Source: Pelotomaculum schinkii (GTDB taxonomy: Bacteria > Bacillota > Desulfotomaculia > Desulfotomaculales > Pelotomaculaceae). Taken from it: a stretch of DNA of 64,000 bases. Below the pieces are notes generated by a model that searched no databases, had not been told where the DNA came from, and saw only the letters and a list, made by a program, of their open reading frames with translations. Shown here piece by piece: positions 34,029 through 43,921 of this stretch (positions within the stretch are counted from its first letter, which is position 1; each line of letters begins with the position of its first letter). The translations under genes were made by a program, and so were the position numbers. The DNA is taken from positions 1,426,001-1,490,000 of the forward strand of contig NZ_QFGA01000001.1 of assembly GCF_004369205.1 (NCBI RefSeq), written 5' to 3'.

Positions 34029-34442
34029 GATAAACAATATATCAAAATATTAAGTTCACCTTTTCATCCATCGATTAAATACACCGGAAAGCAACGTCTC
34101 CGACTGATAATACCTACTTATACCAAATTTCTTAGTTTAGGTATAGCTCTTCTCCTGTTCTTACTGGTAGAAGGCATCATCTCAAATAAACCATTTGTCT
34201 TCAGGAGGTGATTTACGCCTTTGCTGCCGGTTTTTTCGGGGGTCTCAATTTTAAGGTTATCATCTGAGGTTGCTCTCTTTTAAGAGTTTCTCTTCTTTGA
34301 TTAGCCTCCGGAATACTTAAACATTGTATTTTGTCAATACTGTTTAAGTAATCCGGAGGCCAATTCCCGCATGTCTGAACATTCGTCCAAATGTACAGAT
34401 ATTGTTTTAAAGCATACTCTTACGTGTGTTAATGATTTTATG
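34029..34442. other. gene-free interval with a long hairpin and a coding-like remnant
   Basis: The interval lies between the ferredoxin start and the transaldolase stop. On the minus strand the frame from about 34290 to 34131 reads NLKIETPEKTGSKGVNHLLK and ends PKLRNLV-stop without a start codon, so it looks like a decayed gene end that I cannot identify. The striking inverted repeat at 34304-34360 is listed separately. Confidence 0.5.
34304..34360. repeat. long imperfect inverted repeat (hairpin of about 25 bp)
   Basis: GCCTCCGGA then TACTTAAACA (34304-34323) pairs with TGTTTAAGTA then TCCGGAGGC (34341-34360), one central mismatch, plus GTATT/AATAC inside; the loop is about 5 bases. There is no T-run on either side, so it is not an ordinary terminator. 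Confidence 0.8.
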
Positions 34443-35087
34443 TCATTTGTTCATAGAATTCCAGTCATCCTTGAACATTTGCAATCCAATGTCAGTGAGC
34501 GGGTGTTTTACCATCTTCTTGAGCACCGCGTAAGGGATAGTTGCGATATGAGCGCCTGCCAGTGCGCATTCAACCGTGTACTTAGGATACCTTGGACTTG
34601 CTGCTATGATCTGAGTCTTTATATCATGGGCCTTAAAGATATCTGCTATATTTTTTACAAGTTCGGTTCCACTCCCGCCGATGTCATCTGTTCTTCCCAA
34701 AAACGGACTCACGTAGGTTGCGCCTGCCCGGGCTGCAAGCAGCGCCTGGTTTACAGAAAAAATCAGTGTCATGTTAGTCGCAATATTTTCTTTGGCAAGA
34801 GGACCCAATGCTTTTAGACCTTCTTCAATCATAGGGACTTTAATTGTAATATTTTTGTGTATCTTCTTCAGGTCACGCGCTTCTTCAACCATTCCCTCCC
34901 AGTCATCAGCCATTACTTCGGCACTGATCGGTCCGTCGACTATACCTGCTATTTCAGCTAATAACTCCTTAAAGTCTCTCCCTGACTCTGCTACCAGACT
35001 GGGATTAGTCGTTACCCCCGACAAAACACCCCATGACGCAACTTCCCGGATCTCATCGACATTCGCGGTATCAATAAATATCTTCAT
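34443..35087 (-). CDS. fsa: fructose-6-phosphate aldolase/transaldolase family
   Basis: A 214-residue short transaldolase (MipB/TalC subgroup): [30 protein letters not shown], Schiff-base lysine in [39 protein letters not shown]. Members act either as transaldolase or as fructose-6-phosphate aldolase. Linkage to transketolase on the same strand suggests a non-oxidative pentose phosphate role. ATG follows GAGGTAGG. Confidence 0.93.
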   Translation of the reverse strand: MKIFIDTANVDEIREVASWGVLSGVTTNPSLVAESGRDFKELLAEIAGIVDGPISAEVMADDWEGMVEEARDLKKIHKNITIKVPMIEEGLKALGPLAKENIATNMTLIFSVNQALLAARAGATYVSPFLGRTDDIGGSGTELVKNIADIFKAHDIKTQIIAASPRYPKYTVECALAGAHIATIPYAVLKKMVKHPLTDIGLQMFKDDWNSMNK

Positions 35088-35143
35088 TTCCTACCTCCAC
35101 TATTTCGGGTTTTATTCAGCCTCACTCAACTTATACTATAAAC

Positions 35144-35506
35144 TTATATGGTTTCTACAAACAGAATTTTTAATCCATCGGGATCCAGCATATAGAAATA
35201 CTTCAACTCTGGATTGACTTGAAAAGGTCCGCTAAGAATGTCTAAACCTTTTTCCTTAATAAACTTTATCTTTTCATCAACGGAGTTTACTTCAAATCCT
35301 AAAGAAATATCCTTACCTATATTAATATCCTTATAGTCTTCCATACATATAAGTTCAATCTTTGTTTCCCCATCTCCCAAAAATGCAATCTCAACTCCTG
35401 GACGATCTATATATCTTCTGTCCACTACAAGCCCAACTATTTCCTGATAAAAGTTTAAGGAATCCTCCAGGTTTTTCACCTTTAATGTTGCCGAACGTAA
35501 TTTCAT
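35144..35506 (-). CDS. VOC (glyoxalase/bleomycin resistance) family protein
   Basis: A 120-residue single VOC domain: LRSATLKVKNLEDSLNFYQ, GLVVDRRY, IAFLGDGETKIELI, YFYMLDPDGLKILFVE. The His/Glu metal positions are only partly evident. VOC proteins include lyases, dioxygenases and binding proteins; no substrate can be assigned. It sits between the transaldolase and transketolase genes with its own start, on the same strand. Confidence 0.85.
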   Translation of the reverse strand: MKLRSATLKVKNLEDSLNFYQEIVGLVVDRRYIDRPGVEIAFLGDGETKIELICMEDYKDINIGKDISLGFEVNSVDEKIKFIKEKGLDILSGPFQVNPELKYFYMLDPDGLKILFVETI

Positions 35507-35681
35507 AGCCTCTTTCCTCCCTAAATTAATAACTTTATATTACTATTTTTCAATCAAGTCGTTGCTGATCGCAATTTAATAAAAAAACAATATATTCAAC
35601 TTCTTCGATAATATCAATTGGTGCATATAACATTCACACTGTGCTCAACCACACAACTTATCATAGATAGGAGCCATCAGT

Positions 35682-37706
35682 TCAAACAGCATTTTTACAC
35701 GCCTGCACTGCCTTTAAAGTCTTTTCTACTATATTTTCCACTGTGAACCCGAATTTTTCAAAAAGCGTGTCGGCAGGGGCTGATGCTCCGAAACGGTCGA
35801 TACTGATAATTTCACCACTAGCCCCGGTATAGCGATGCCACCCCTGGCTGATGCCGGCCTCCACTGCCACCCGTGCTTTAACTTGCGGCGGTAAAACTGC
35901 CTGGTGGTACTCTTGCGGCTGCTGCTCAAATAATTCCCAACTCGGCATACTGACCACGCGAGCTGCAACACCAGTTTTCTGTAGTCTTTCCGCAGCCTGC
36001 AAGGCCAGGTGGACTTCAGAACCGCTGGCCAGAATAATGGCGTCCGGCGTGCTGTTGCCTGCTTGGTTGAGTGTATAAGCGCCCCGGGATAGCCCGCCTG
36101 CCGCGGCAAACTTCTGCCGGTCCAGCACCGGCAGTTTTTGGCTGGGTAGAATCAGGGCCACCGGCCCTTTTACCGTAAGAGCAGCACGCCAGGCTTCATT
36201 TGTTTCGTTGGCATCAGCCGGACGGATAACTGTCAGACCGGGGATTATCCGAAGCGAGGCCAGGTGTTCAACAGGCTGGTGGGTGGGGCCGTCCTCGCCC
36301 ACCGCGATGCTGTCGTGGGTAAAGACATAAATGACCTTCAAACCCATCATGGCCGACAGGCGCATAGGCGGGCGCATGTAATCGGTGAAAGCCAGGAAAG
36401 TAGCCCCGTAGGGGATTAAACCGCCATGCAGGGCCATCCCGTTAAGAATTGAACCCATACCATGCTCGCGGACACCGAAACGAAGGTTCCGCCCCTGATA
36501 ATGACCGGCGGCAAAGTCGCCGGCGCCTTTGATAATTGTTCTATTTGAGGGACCCAGGTCGGCCGACCCACCCAAAAGGTTGGACAGGCTGCCCGAAACC
36601 GCATTGATGAATTCGCCGGAGGCATCCCTGGTAGCCATTCCCTTTTCGTTGGGTGAGAAAACGGGTACATTGCGATCCCACCCGGCCGGCAGCCGGCCGC
36701 TTGTCCACTGGTGAAATTCTTGTGCCAATGCGGGAAAAGACTTGGTGTAGGAGTCAAAAAGGTCCTGCCAATTGGCCTCAAGTGACCGGCCCTTTTCCAC
36801 TGCCTGGCGGAAATGGTCCAGAGACTGGTCCGGGATGTAAAAGGGAGGCTCTTGCGGCCAACCTAAGTTTTCTTTGGTAAGCTTGAGCTCTTCGGCTCCC
36901 AGCGGCTCGCCGTGCGCAACGACTTGACCCTGTTTATGGGGGCTACCGAAACCTATATAGGTACGCACCATGATCAGTGAGGGTTTCTCCTTCTCAGCCA
37001 ATGCCGCCTCGAGAGCCGCCTCTAGGGCAGCGATATCGTTCCCGTCCTCTACCCGCAAAACCTGCCAACCGTAAGCCTCAAAGCGCTTACCGCGGTCCTC
37101 GGTAAAGGCCAGTCCGGTGTCTCCTTCGTTCATTATATGGTTGTCGTCGTATAGACAGATCAGGCGTCCCAATTTGAGGTGACCGGCCAGCGAGGCCGCC
37201 TCGCTGGTGACCCCCTCCATTAGGTCCCCGTCACCACTAATCACGTAAGTGTAGTGGTCAACAATATTAAAACCAGGGCGGTTGAAATGCGCAGCCAGAA
37301 AACACTCGGCCATGGCCATACCGACCGCGCTGGACAGGCCCTGGCCTAAAGGCCCGGTAGTTACCTCAACTCCGGGGGTTTGTCCATACTCGGGGTGGCC
37401 GGGTGTCCTGCTGCCCCACTGGCGAAACTCCTTCAAATCTTCCAAAGGAAGGTCATAGCCTGTTAAATGCAGCAGGGCGTAAAGCAGCGCCGAGCCGTGT
37501 CCGGCCGACAGGACGAAGCGGTCCCTGTCCGTCCAGGAAGGGTTGGTCGGGTTATGGCGCAAAAACTTGGTCCACAGCACGTAGGCCATTGGGGCAGATC
37601 CCATGGGCATGCCGGGGTGTCCGGATTTCGCTTTTTCGACCACCTCCGCTGCCAGCACGCGGATCGTGTTGATGCAGAGCTGGTCCAACTGGTTCACATT
37701 GTTCAT
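35682..37706 (-). CDS. tkt: transketolase
   Basis: A 674-residue full-length transketolase. The thiamine diphosphate motif is [20 protein letters not shown] followed by LYDDNHI; other signatures are [32 protein letters not shown], the [19 protein letters not shown] block of the pyrimidine domain and [19 protein letters not shown]. It exchanges two-carbon ketol units between sugar phosphates. With the transaldolase-like gene it supplies the non-oxidative pentose phosphate pathway. ATG follows GAGAGAGGATG. Confidence 0.97.
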   Translation of the reverse strand: MNNVNQLDQLCINTIRVLAAEVVEKAKSGHPGMPMGSAPMAYVLWTKFLRHNPTNPSWTDRDRFVLSAGHGSALLYALLHLTGYDLPLEDLKEFRQWGSRTPGHPEYGQTPGVEVTTGPLGQGLSSAVGMAMAECFLAAHFNRPGFNIVDHYTYVISGDGDLMEGVTSEAASLAGHLKLGRLICLYDDNHIMNEGDTGLAFTEDRGKRFEAYGWQVLRVEDGNDIAALEAALEAALAEKEKPSLIMVRTYIGFGSPHKQGQVVAHGEPLGAEELKLTKENLGWPQEPPFYIPDQSLDHFRQAVEKGRSLEANWQDLFDSYTKSFPALAQEFHQWTSGRLPAGWDRNVPVFSPNEKGMATRDASGEFINAVSGSLSNLLGGSADLGPSNRTIIKGAGDFAAGHYQGRNLRFGVREHGMGSILNGMALHGGLIPYGATFLAFTDYMRPPMRLSAMMGLKVIYVFTHDSIAVGEDGPTHQPVEHLASLRIIPGLTVIRPADANETNEAWRAALTVKGPVALILPSQKLPVLDRQKFAAAGGLSRGAYTLNQAGNSTPDAIILASGSEVHLALQAAERLQKTGVAARVVSMPSWELFEQQPQEYHQAVLPPQVKARVAVEAGISQGWHRYTGASGEIISIDRFGASAPADTLFEKFGFTVENIVEKTLKAVQACKNAV

Positions 37707-38274
37707 TGTTCATCCTCTCTCTTTTTCTAACTCAAAGACACCAAAAACCCTTTTTCTGGGGCTCCATGAATTATGAACTTTCAAAGTTGGAAACATAGCT
37801 TTAACATTTTGTGCTATTCAAGAGCTAATAGGCTTCTATACTACAAATTTCACCTCCCTTTAAGTACTAAAACAAAAATTGTTTTTTAAAGTACGTAGAA
37901 TGCGCCGGCTATGATATTGCTTGCGTATGTTGTGAAGTATCTAGCAGGATAGAACGGGTTTCCCATCCAGCCACACGGTGCAAGCCAGCGTCGGAAGTGT
38001 CGTAAGGCAGTCTGTGCTAAACATGCCATAATTCCTTCAAGTATTCGCCAGAAGCACAGCCACCAGCGCTATTATGATTGACCGATAAAATCCTGCATGC
38101 TTTTTCCACCTTACCTTGTAGTACTATAATCAATAAACGTAAAATCTTAACCACTTTTTACTAAAACTATTAATACCACACGTCCTTTATAAATGTAGCA
38201 TACTGTTACACTATCTGCAACTAAATAGTTGAAATTAGCAAATACTATGAAAAATTATGCACCTTAAAGAAACA

Positions 38275-38320
38275 TGTGAAATAGTTCACTAATATTTGTA
38301 ACTATGTGAAATAAATCACA
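38275..38320. promoter_or_regulatory. two tandem TGTGA-N6-TCACA operator-like sites (Crp/Fnr or Rex type)
   Basis: TGTGAAATAGTTCACT at 38275-38290 (one mismatch) and TGTGAAATAAATCACA at 38305-38320 (perfect dyad). Their centres are 30 bases apart, about three helical turns. This dyad is shared by Crp/Fnr-family and Rex-like sites; which protein binds is unknown. Confidence 0.55.
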
Positions 38321-38567
38321 AAAGCCGCATTAGATATATCCATATACTCAAAGTCTAAATTCACTCAATAATTTCTATGATCAGTTTAAAATACAACAAT
38401 GCGAGACTTGGAAAAGACTGAATCATTAAGAACCGGCGTTTAAAGCAAAAAATGACCTTACGGTCACAACAATTAATGGAACTTGACTCCATCAGTATTC
38501 ACAATATGTCAAGACATAGATTCCAGCATAATATCAGTATGTCCGACCAAAGCTCATCTATATTTTA

Positions 38568-38606
38568 CGCATCAAAGCCTGGACGATTACCGGACTCAGC
38601 CGGCGG
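38568..38606 (+). pseudogene. fragment resembling the SodC C-terminus
   Basis: CATCAAAGCCTGGACGATTA and the next CCGGACTCAGCCGG repeat the sodC sequence at 30934-30971 with only a few changes (HQ-x-x-DDYRTQPA in both). No metal-binding upstream part remains. Confidence 0.65.
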
Positions 38607-38616
38607 TGCTACGTAA

Positions 38617-40035
38617 TTACATAACTTTTATTTCAAGAGGTATCTCATCATCAATTTCTCCCGGGAATGGATCCAAATAGGTTACCTGGACCTTTTCACC
38701 AGGCAATATACCGTCTTTTCTAACCCCTTCTTTATCTACCATCCGGGCAAATTCATAGTTGTTGAACCATCCCGGTTTTTTGGCTGATGCAGTACCTTTT
38801 AAATACAGGCGCCTATCGCCCAGTTTTTCTACCTGCCCCGATATATTCTTAACCTCCAGCAGCTCTATCCTTGTAGCACGATCCGAATCTATTTCCACGT
38901 CTACAAATGTGCCCGCCTTAAGAGAGGCAAGGTCTTTTGGGGCTTTTTCCCCAGCCACTACTGTATCCCAGGCCAGGTGCAAAATCCGCTCTGTGCAGTT
39001 CAAGTCACTTACGATTAACAAATTGTCATTGCCCAGCGCCACTGATTTCACGGAACCCCTGATTTTGACCGGGTTTTGTACGGTATTCTTCTGTTGCAGC
39101 AGGTTAACCCAACTCACCTTTTTGCTTTTGTCCAATATTATTTCACCAATATAACCGGCCGCCCGCTCAATAGGATATTCCTGATTGGCATTGAGACAAT
39201 ATACACCTTGGGCCACCTTGAACCTTTGCGCTTTGCCAAATGAAGTCAATTCCAGCTCCATACTTCCTCTTTGCGTTTCTATACCGGATATCCACCCTGT
39301 TAGGCTCCGGCCTGCATTCATACGCACCCATCCCTGCTCCGCCAGGCGGCTGATGATCACCGACATTTCCGCTCGCGTCAGGCAGCCAAAGGGCCGGAAT
39401 GTACCGTCAGGATAGCCCGACATCACACCGGCAGCAGCCACTGCTCTGATACAGGCCTGGTCGTCAGAGTCCACCGGCATCACGTCGGAAAAGACTTTGT
39501 CCAACGTATAACCGGTCCCTTCAGGCAAGTCTTTTACATCCGTCGCTGTCCCGGATTTAGATGCGGGCGGTGTCAGGTAAAGGACACGGGCAAGCAGCTT
39601 TGCTGTCCATAGCCGGGTAGCGGGCGCGGCAAAGTCAAAATCGGAAGCGGCGTCGTAAGATAAAAACCCCTTTTGCACTGCCAGGTCAAGATATTGCTGC
39701 CCCCAGGGCACCCGGGGTGTTGCTGTTAAACCCCCGGACGTCAGGCGCTCTGCCTCTGCGGTGAAACCACCCGACCTTAATATCAAAACCGTGGTTTCCA
39801 GTTGACTAATCTGTTGGTCCGGCAAAAAAGTGTGATCCGGATAACCGCTGACAACCTCCAGGGCAACCAACCGCGTGATTTGGGTGCGTGCCCAGTGGCC
39901 TTGCAGATCGGTTAAGCGAACAGCGTCCTCTGTAATTGACGCTGCTCCGGCAGGCAAGGACCTGGAAAATGCAAATAGAAGGAAAAAGAAGGATAATAGC
40001 CCCAACCCAACATATTTCGCTAATCCTATGTTCAT
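38617..40035 (-). CDS. exported SLH-domain protein
   Basis: A 472-residue S-layer-associated protein. Signal peptide (LGLLSFFFLLFAFSRSLPAGAA), then three SLH-like repeats (about residues 38-230: LTDLQGHWARTQITRLVAL with VVSGYPDHTF; a diverged middle repeat WGQQYLDLAVQKGFLSYD; FSDVMPVDSDDQACIRAVAA with VMSGYPDGTF and LTRAEMSVIISRLAE), then a C-terminal region of about 240 residues of beta-rich repeats (WISGIETQRGSMELEL, KIRGSVKSVALGNDNLLIV, NISGQVEKLGDRRLYLKG) of unknown function. SLH repeats bind secondary cell wall polymer. ATG follows GGAGG. It is adjacent to an exported propeller protein on the same strand. Confidence 0.87.
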   Translation of the reverse strand: MNIGLAKYVGLGLLSFFFLLFAFSRSLPAGAASITEDAVRLTDLQGHWARTQITRLVALEVVSGYPDHTFLPDQQISQLETTVLILRSGGFTAEAERLTSGGLTATPRVPWGQQYLDLAVQKGFLSYDAASDFDFAAPATRLWTAKLLARVLYLTPPASKSGTATDVKDLPEGTGYTLDKVFSDVMPVDSDDQACIRAVAAAGVMSGYPDGTFRPFGCLTRAEMSVIISRLAEQGWVRMNAGRSLTGWISGIETQRGSMELELTSFGKAQRFKVAQGVYCLNANQEYPIERAAGYIGEIILDKSKKVSWVNLLQQKNTVQNPVKIRGSVKSVALGNDNLLIVSDLNCTERILHLAWDTVVAGEKAPKDLASLKAGTFVDVEIDSDRATRIELLEVKNISGQVEKLGDRRLYLKGTASAKKPGWFNNYEFARMVDKEGVRKDGILPGEKVQVTYLDPFPGEIDDEIPLEIKVM

Positions 40036-40101
40036 GAATCGTCCTCCAGGTTAACATTAAAATAACGCTGTATCTCAAAAATGAATTTGGTTAACCAGCA
40101 A

Positions 40102-41223
40102 TTAGTCTTGAATTTTATACAGGCTTCCTTTTTCCGTTGTCACATATATAATTCCACCAGGGCCAAACAGTGGCCGGCATGATACCTTGCCGTCGAGAGT
40201 TAGTTCCCAGTCAAGGCGTCCCTGCTGGTTTACAGCCAGCAGACGGTTGTCCTGCGTCCCGAGGTAAACCCGTTTGCTGCCCTCGGCAACAGCCGGCGCT
40301 GTCACAACTTTATAAATCAGATTACTCCATGCTTCTGTCCCGTCTGCCTGGTTTAAAGCAACAAGTTTATCATCAGCCCGAAAATATAGCAGACCGTGTT
40401 CAGACACAGTGGGCTCCGTCATATTCTTACATTTAACGGAATTGCTCCAGAGTGGGCTGCCGTCACTTTTGCTATCGAAGGCGCATACCTTCCATAGTGT
40501 TCCATCAGCATTCTTAATGGGACCCGTAGTGACAAAAAGCCTCCCGTCAGAACCGGTTGCCAGGTTGACTGCCTTTATATTCCCCAGCCAGTACCCCCAG
40601 AGGATTTCCCCATCTCCACTCACTGCCACCAACCGGTTTTCCTTACCCCCTATACCGGTAGCCACATATACAGCCTGGGTAGTTCCGGCACAGGCCAGGG
40701 TTTTTCGCCCTTTATCAGCCTGGGTACTTATCGCATCGTCACTTTCCCAATGCATCATCCATTTATATTTACCCGCCGTATCAACAGCATAAAGTCCCGA
40801 CGCCAGTGGGAGGTATAAAAGATTACCGGGACCGAAGGTTAACTGAGAGTCATCTTTGTTGTTACCCTGATAAACAGCAAAACTCCAACCGCTGCCTCCG
40901 TTTAACTTAATTTCCTGAATGAATGCGCTGCCCGGATAAAAGACCGAACCATGCTGATCAAAAATCAACCGGCCGGCTTTAGCGCCGCCAGGTACAGTAG
41001 CCTCCCAAAGTTTTTGACCACCGGCATCCACCGCTACCAATTTATTTCCTGAAAACAGATAGAATAGGCCATTGGGGCCTAAATTAAAATCCGTTGACTT
41101 TCCCAATTTCTGAGCCTGCCAGATAATTTGGGGGGTGCCTGCGTCATAGCACTCAGCTAACGGTATTGTATAAACCATTAGAAAAAATAAAGTTAAAACC
41201 ATTGCAGCAATTTTCTTAAGCAT
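40102..41223 (-). CDS. exported PQQ-like beta-propeller protein
   Basis: A 373-residue protein with a signal peptide (MVLTLFFLMVYTIPLAEC) and repeats of the PQQ/quinoprotein-like propeller: NKLVAVDAGGQKLWEATV, ASGLYAVDTAGKYKWMMHW, NRLVAVSGDGEILWGYWL, DKLVALNQADGTEAWSNLI, NRLLAVNQQGRLDWELTL, GSLYKIQD. No PQQ or metal ligand set is evident, so it is likely a structural or binding propeller. It lies 66 bases upstream of the SLH gene and probably shares its transcript. Confidence 0.85.
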   Translation of the reverse strand: MLKKIAAMVLTLFFLMVYTIPLAECYDAGTPQIIWQAQKLGKSTDFNLGPNGLFYLFSGNKLVAVDAGGQKLWEATVPGGAKAGRLIFDQHGSVFYPGSAFIQEIKLNGGSGWSFAVYQGNNKDDSQLTFGPGNLLYLPLASGLYAVDTAGKYKWMMHWESDDAISTQADKGRKTLACAGTTQAVYVATGIGGKENRLVAVSGDGEILWGYWLGNIKAVNLATGSDGRLFVTTGPIKNADGTLWKVCAFDSKSDGSPLWSNSVKCKNMTEPTVSEHGLLYFRADDKLVALNQADGTEAWSNLIYKVVTAPAVAEGSKRVYLGTQDNRLLAVNQQGRLDWELTLDGKVSCRPLFGPGGIIYVTTEKGSLYKIQD

Positions 41224-41448
41224 TAAATCCTCCCCTTGGAATTTCCTATCTTCTATATTTTTCGGTCTTAACGGAGATTCCTTAAGGCCTTTTAGAAATT
41301 TGGTTTCCCACTAACTAGTTGGATTTGACTAATTGATTATGAAATCAATCACTAATGCTACATTATAAGTAGTGAATTAATCACCAGCAATAACAAATAT
41401 CGATATTGTGTTAGTACTACACTTCGTCTCCTGTATCGTACCCCGGGA

Positions 41449-41904
41449 CTAGCTGTCGATCTCTTTGATGATCTTGTTGACATTGCTCAGGACATCTGTC
41501 ATTTTTGTGTCTTGCGGATCGCTCAACTGGCTTTCTATCTGTTTTAGCTGTACACAATGCTTTTTATCAGAGGTCACATGGACGTTATAAGCCTTATCCA
41601 GCTCTTTTATTTTATCGTGCACCTCATTTTTGATGGGTTTGAGGCGCCACCTGTCAAAGCCGGTTACCTTTACGGCAACCGTCACGTCCCGGTTTATGGC
41701 TATAGCCGTACTCTCCTTGACCCCTTTAATTGATCCGGCGGTTTCCTTTGCCCTCCGGGTAAGCTCCGTATTGATCTGGATATCCTGCTCATTCTGGTTT
41801 GTCTGCCCTGTTTGTTGCTTTTTTAAAGGGGAATTCTGCAGGCCGCAGCCAGTCGCCAGCAGCAGTAACAGCACAATAGCAGTAACCCTTAAAATGCTCT
41901 TCAT
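41449..41904 (-). CDS. YhcN/YlaJ family sporulation lipoprotein
   Basis: A 151-residue lipoprotein: signal peptide with lipobox LLATGC (Cys near residue 20), a Gln/Asn-rich linker, then the YhcN/YlaJ domain with GVKESTAIAINRDVTVAVKV and IKNEVHDKIKELDKAYNVHVTSD. The family is located at the spore inner membrane in Bacillus. It is the last gene of the spoVA operon here, 14 bases after spoVAE, exactly as in mobile spoVA-2mob operons. Confidence 0.88.
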   Translation of the reverse strand: MKSILRVTAIVLLLLLATGCGLQNSPLKKQQTGQTNQNEQDIQINTELTRRAKETAGSIKGVKESTAIAINRDVTVAVKVTGFDRWRLKPIKNEVHDKIKELDKAYNVHVTSDKKHCVQLKQIESQLSDPQDTKMTDVLSNVNKIIKEIDS

Positions 41905-41918
41905 TGTATCACCTTTCC

Positions 41919-42272
41919 TTATCCCTTGGGCTTAAAAAACAAGGCGGCCAGAAAGCCGAAAATAATGGCCGCGGATATACCTGCGCTGGTAATTTCAAAA
42001 ATGCCGGTAAGGATCCCGATTATGCCGGAAGTCTCAGCTTCAGACATGGCTCCCTGGAATAAAGAATTTCCGAAGCTGGCTATGGGAATAGTCGCTCCGG
42101 CGCCGGCGAAATCAATCAAAGGGCCATAAAGCCCCAAACCGCCTAAAACGGCGCCTGAGACTACAAGTATACTCATGGTATGAGCCGGGGTGAACTTACC
42201 GACATCGAGCAGCAATTGCCCTATTACACAGATCAGCCCGCCCACCACAAAAGCCCAAAAATAAACTTCCAT
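41919..42272 (-). CDS. spoVAE: stage V sporulation protein AE (SpoVAEb)
   Basis: A 117-residue membrane protein with four helices: [78 protein letters not shown]. Together with SpoVAC and SpoVAD it forms the channel for uptake and release of dipicolinic acid through the spore inner membrane. It starts 11 bases after spoVAD. Confidence 0.95.
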   Translation of the reverse strand: MEVYFWAFVVGGLICVIGQLLLDVGKFTPAHTMSILVVSGAVLGGLGLYGPLIDFAGAGATIPIASFGNSLFQGAMSEAETSGIIGILTGIFEITSAGISAAIIFGFLAALFFKPKG

Positions 42273-42283
42273 AAGAGCACTCC

Positions 42284-43291
42284 TTAAGATATATACTCAA
42301 TTGAAACGGCATGAGCGATACAGGGGATGCTTTCCTTCTGCTGGTAAGACAACGGCGATAGAAGCGCCCCCGTGGCGACGATCAAGACTTTTTTCAACTC
42401 GCCTTTTCTCATTCTGTTTAAGATATGGCCATAAGTGACGGTAGCCGAACAGCCGCAACCGCTTCCCCCGGCCAATACCGGCTGCTCTTCACTGTAGATG
42501 AGTATCCCGCAGTCCGTGAAGATATCTTCCGGGATCTCCAAACCGTGTTTTTTCAGCAAATCGCCGGCGATTTTGAACCCTACCTTCCCCAGGTCTCCCG
42601 TGGCGATCAGGTCATATTCCCGGGGCGAAATCCGCAGGTCCCTGAAATGAGCCGTAATCGTGTCCACAGCCGCCGGCGCCATGGCGCTCCCCATACTGAA
42701 GGGGTCGCTGATGCCCATATCCACCACTCTGCCGACGGTGGCGGCCATAACCTTTGGACCCTCCCCTTCCCGGCCAAGCAGGGCGGCGCCGGCGCCGGTC
42801 ACTGTCCACTGCGCTGTGGGCGGCTTTTGTGAACCATATTCGGTAGGATACCTGAACTGTTTTTCAGCCGTAGCATTGTGGCTGGAGGTTCCGCAGAGAA
42901 CATAATTACCGGCTTTGCTGTCTACAATCAGGGAACCCAGGGCAAGGCTTTCCATTGAGCTGGAGCAGGCGCCGAAAAGTCCAATAAAGGGCACGGCCAG
43001 GGTTCTGGCGGTAAAACTGCTGGATATAATCTGGTTCATCAGGTCGCCGCTCAAGAAGAACTGGACGTCACTTTTTTGCAAACCGGCCTTTTCAATGGCG
43101 GTTGTACAGGCCTCTTCCAGCAGCTTCTTTTCGGCCTTTTCATAGCTGTCCTGGCCGAGCCATAAATCGCCGTGCAGTTTATCAAAGTCTTTTGCCAATG
43201 GACCTTCAGCCTCAAAGGGCCCCCCCACCGCGGCAGTGGCTATAATGGCCGGCCTGTTGCGAAATACCCACGTTTGGTGTCCTTGCAGCAT
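42284..43291 (-). CDS. spoVAD: stage V sporulation protein AD
   Basis: A 335-residue thiolase-fold protein. Signatures: [27 protein letters not shown]-type start, [18 protein letters not shown] (Cys in the thiolase nucleophile position), [44 protein letters not shown]. SpoVAD binds dipicolinic acid directly in Bacillus. It starts next to the spoVAC stop. Confidence 0.96.
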   Translation of the reverse strand: MLQGHQTWVFRNRPAIIATAAVGGPFEAEGPLAKDFDKLHGDLWLGQDSYEKAEKKLLEEACTTAIEKAGLQKSDVQFFLSGDLMNQIISSSFTARTLAVPFIGLFGACSSSMESLALGSLIVDSKAGNYVLCGTSSHNATAEKQFRYPTEYGSQKPPTAQWTVTGAGAALLGREGEGPKVMAATVGRVVDMGISDPFSMGSAMAPAAVDTITAHFRDLRISPREYDLIATGDLGKVGFKIAGDLLKKHGLEIPEDIFTDCGILIYSEEQPVLAGGSGCGCSATVTYGHILNRMRKGELKKVLIVATGALLSPLSYQQKESIPCIAHAVSIEYIS

Positions 43292-43292
43292 G

Positions 43293-43772
43293 TCAGGAGC
43301 CCCCCAGTATTGCTAATGTCGTTTTGATCAGGGCAACTATAAAAGCAGCGAAAACACCGAAAACTATTACCGAACCGGCTAATTTAAACATGTTCCCGCC
43401 AACACCGAGCACAAACCCTTCACTGCGATGTTCAATAGCTGCTGAAGCAACCGAATTGGCGAACCCGGTCACAGGCACCGCGGTACCTGCTCCCGCCCAC
43501 TGGGCGATATGATCATAGACCCCCAGGCTTGTTAGAATGACAGAGAGTATAATCATTACCGCCACAGCCGGGTTCCCCGCTGTTTTTTCAGTAAAATCAA
43601 AATTCCAGATAAAAAAATCCTGAACGAGCTGCCCCAAAAGGCATATGAACCCTCCCACGAAAAAAGCTCTGACCACATTAAGCAAAACCGGCCTTTGCGG
43701 CTCCCTGGCCTTGGAAAAATCTTGATACTCCTGCTGTACTTTAGTCAGCTTCTTCTTTTTTTTATTTGACAT
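43293..43772 (-). CDS. spoVAC: stage V sporulation protein AC
   Basis: A 159-residue membrane protein with a basic N-terminus (NKKKKKLTKVQQEYQDFSKA) and 4-5 helices (FFVGGFICLLGQLVQDFF, PAVAVMIILSVILTSLGVYD, GAGTAVPVTGFANSVASAA, GSVIVFGVFAAFIVALI). SpoVAC acts as a mechanosensitive part of the dipicolinic acid channel. ATG at 43772 follows GGGAG; the longer upstream frame runs through a dispersed repeat and is not used. Confidence 0.95.
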   Translation of the reverse strand: MSNKKKKKLTKVQQEYQDFSKAREPQRPVLLNVVRAFFVGGFICLLGQLVQDFFIWNFDFTEKTAGNPAVAVMIILSVILTSLGVYDHIAQWAGAGTAVPVTGFANSVASAAIEHRSEGFVLGVGGNMFKLAGSVIVFGVFAAFIVALIKTTLAILGGS

Positions 43773-43791
43773 CTTTGTTTCTCCCACTCCA

Positions 43792-43850
43792 GGAAGCAGG
43801 GGGACGGGGAAGCAGGGGGACGGTTCTTTTGCTTCCTTTTTTGCTTCCTT
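43792..43850. repeat. dispersed palindromic repeat family 1, copy 2 (partly duplicated)
   Basis: GGAAGCAGGGGGACGG followed by GAAGCAGGGGGACGGTTC and TTTTGCTTCC, with another TTTTGCTTCC: two left halves and two right arms, as if the element had partly duplicated. It lies between DUF421 and spoVAC inside the spoVA operon. Confidence 0.8.
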
Positions 43851-43860
43851 GAAAATAACT

Positions 43861-43905
43861 TTACAGCGCACGGGCGAATCTCAAAAATGCAGGCGCGGAA
43901 TTGTT
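43861..43905 (+). repeat. dispersed repeat family 2, copy D
   Basis: GGGCGAATCTCAAAAATGCA followed by GGCGCGGAATT shares the GCGAATC-N-CAAAAATGCAGG block of copy B. Confidence 0.6.
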
Positions 43906-43921
43906 ATGAAAAGATTGGTGT

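Larger units (their letters stand above)
37707..38616. other. 910-base gene-poor interval upstream of tkt
   Basis: No gene is convincing. A minus-strand frame at 37886-38029 (47 codons, GAAGG before ATG, containing GWMGNPFYPARYF) is the best small-protein candidate but has no known relatives I recognise. The interval also carries tandem TGTGA-N6-TCACA sites (38275-38320) and a SodC-like fragment (38568-38606). Confidence 0.5.
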
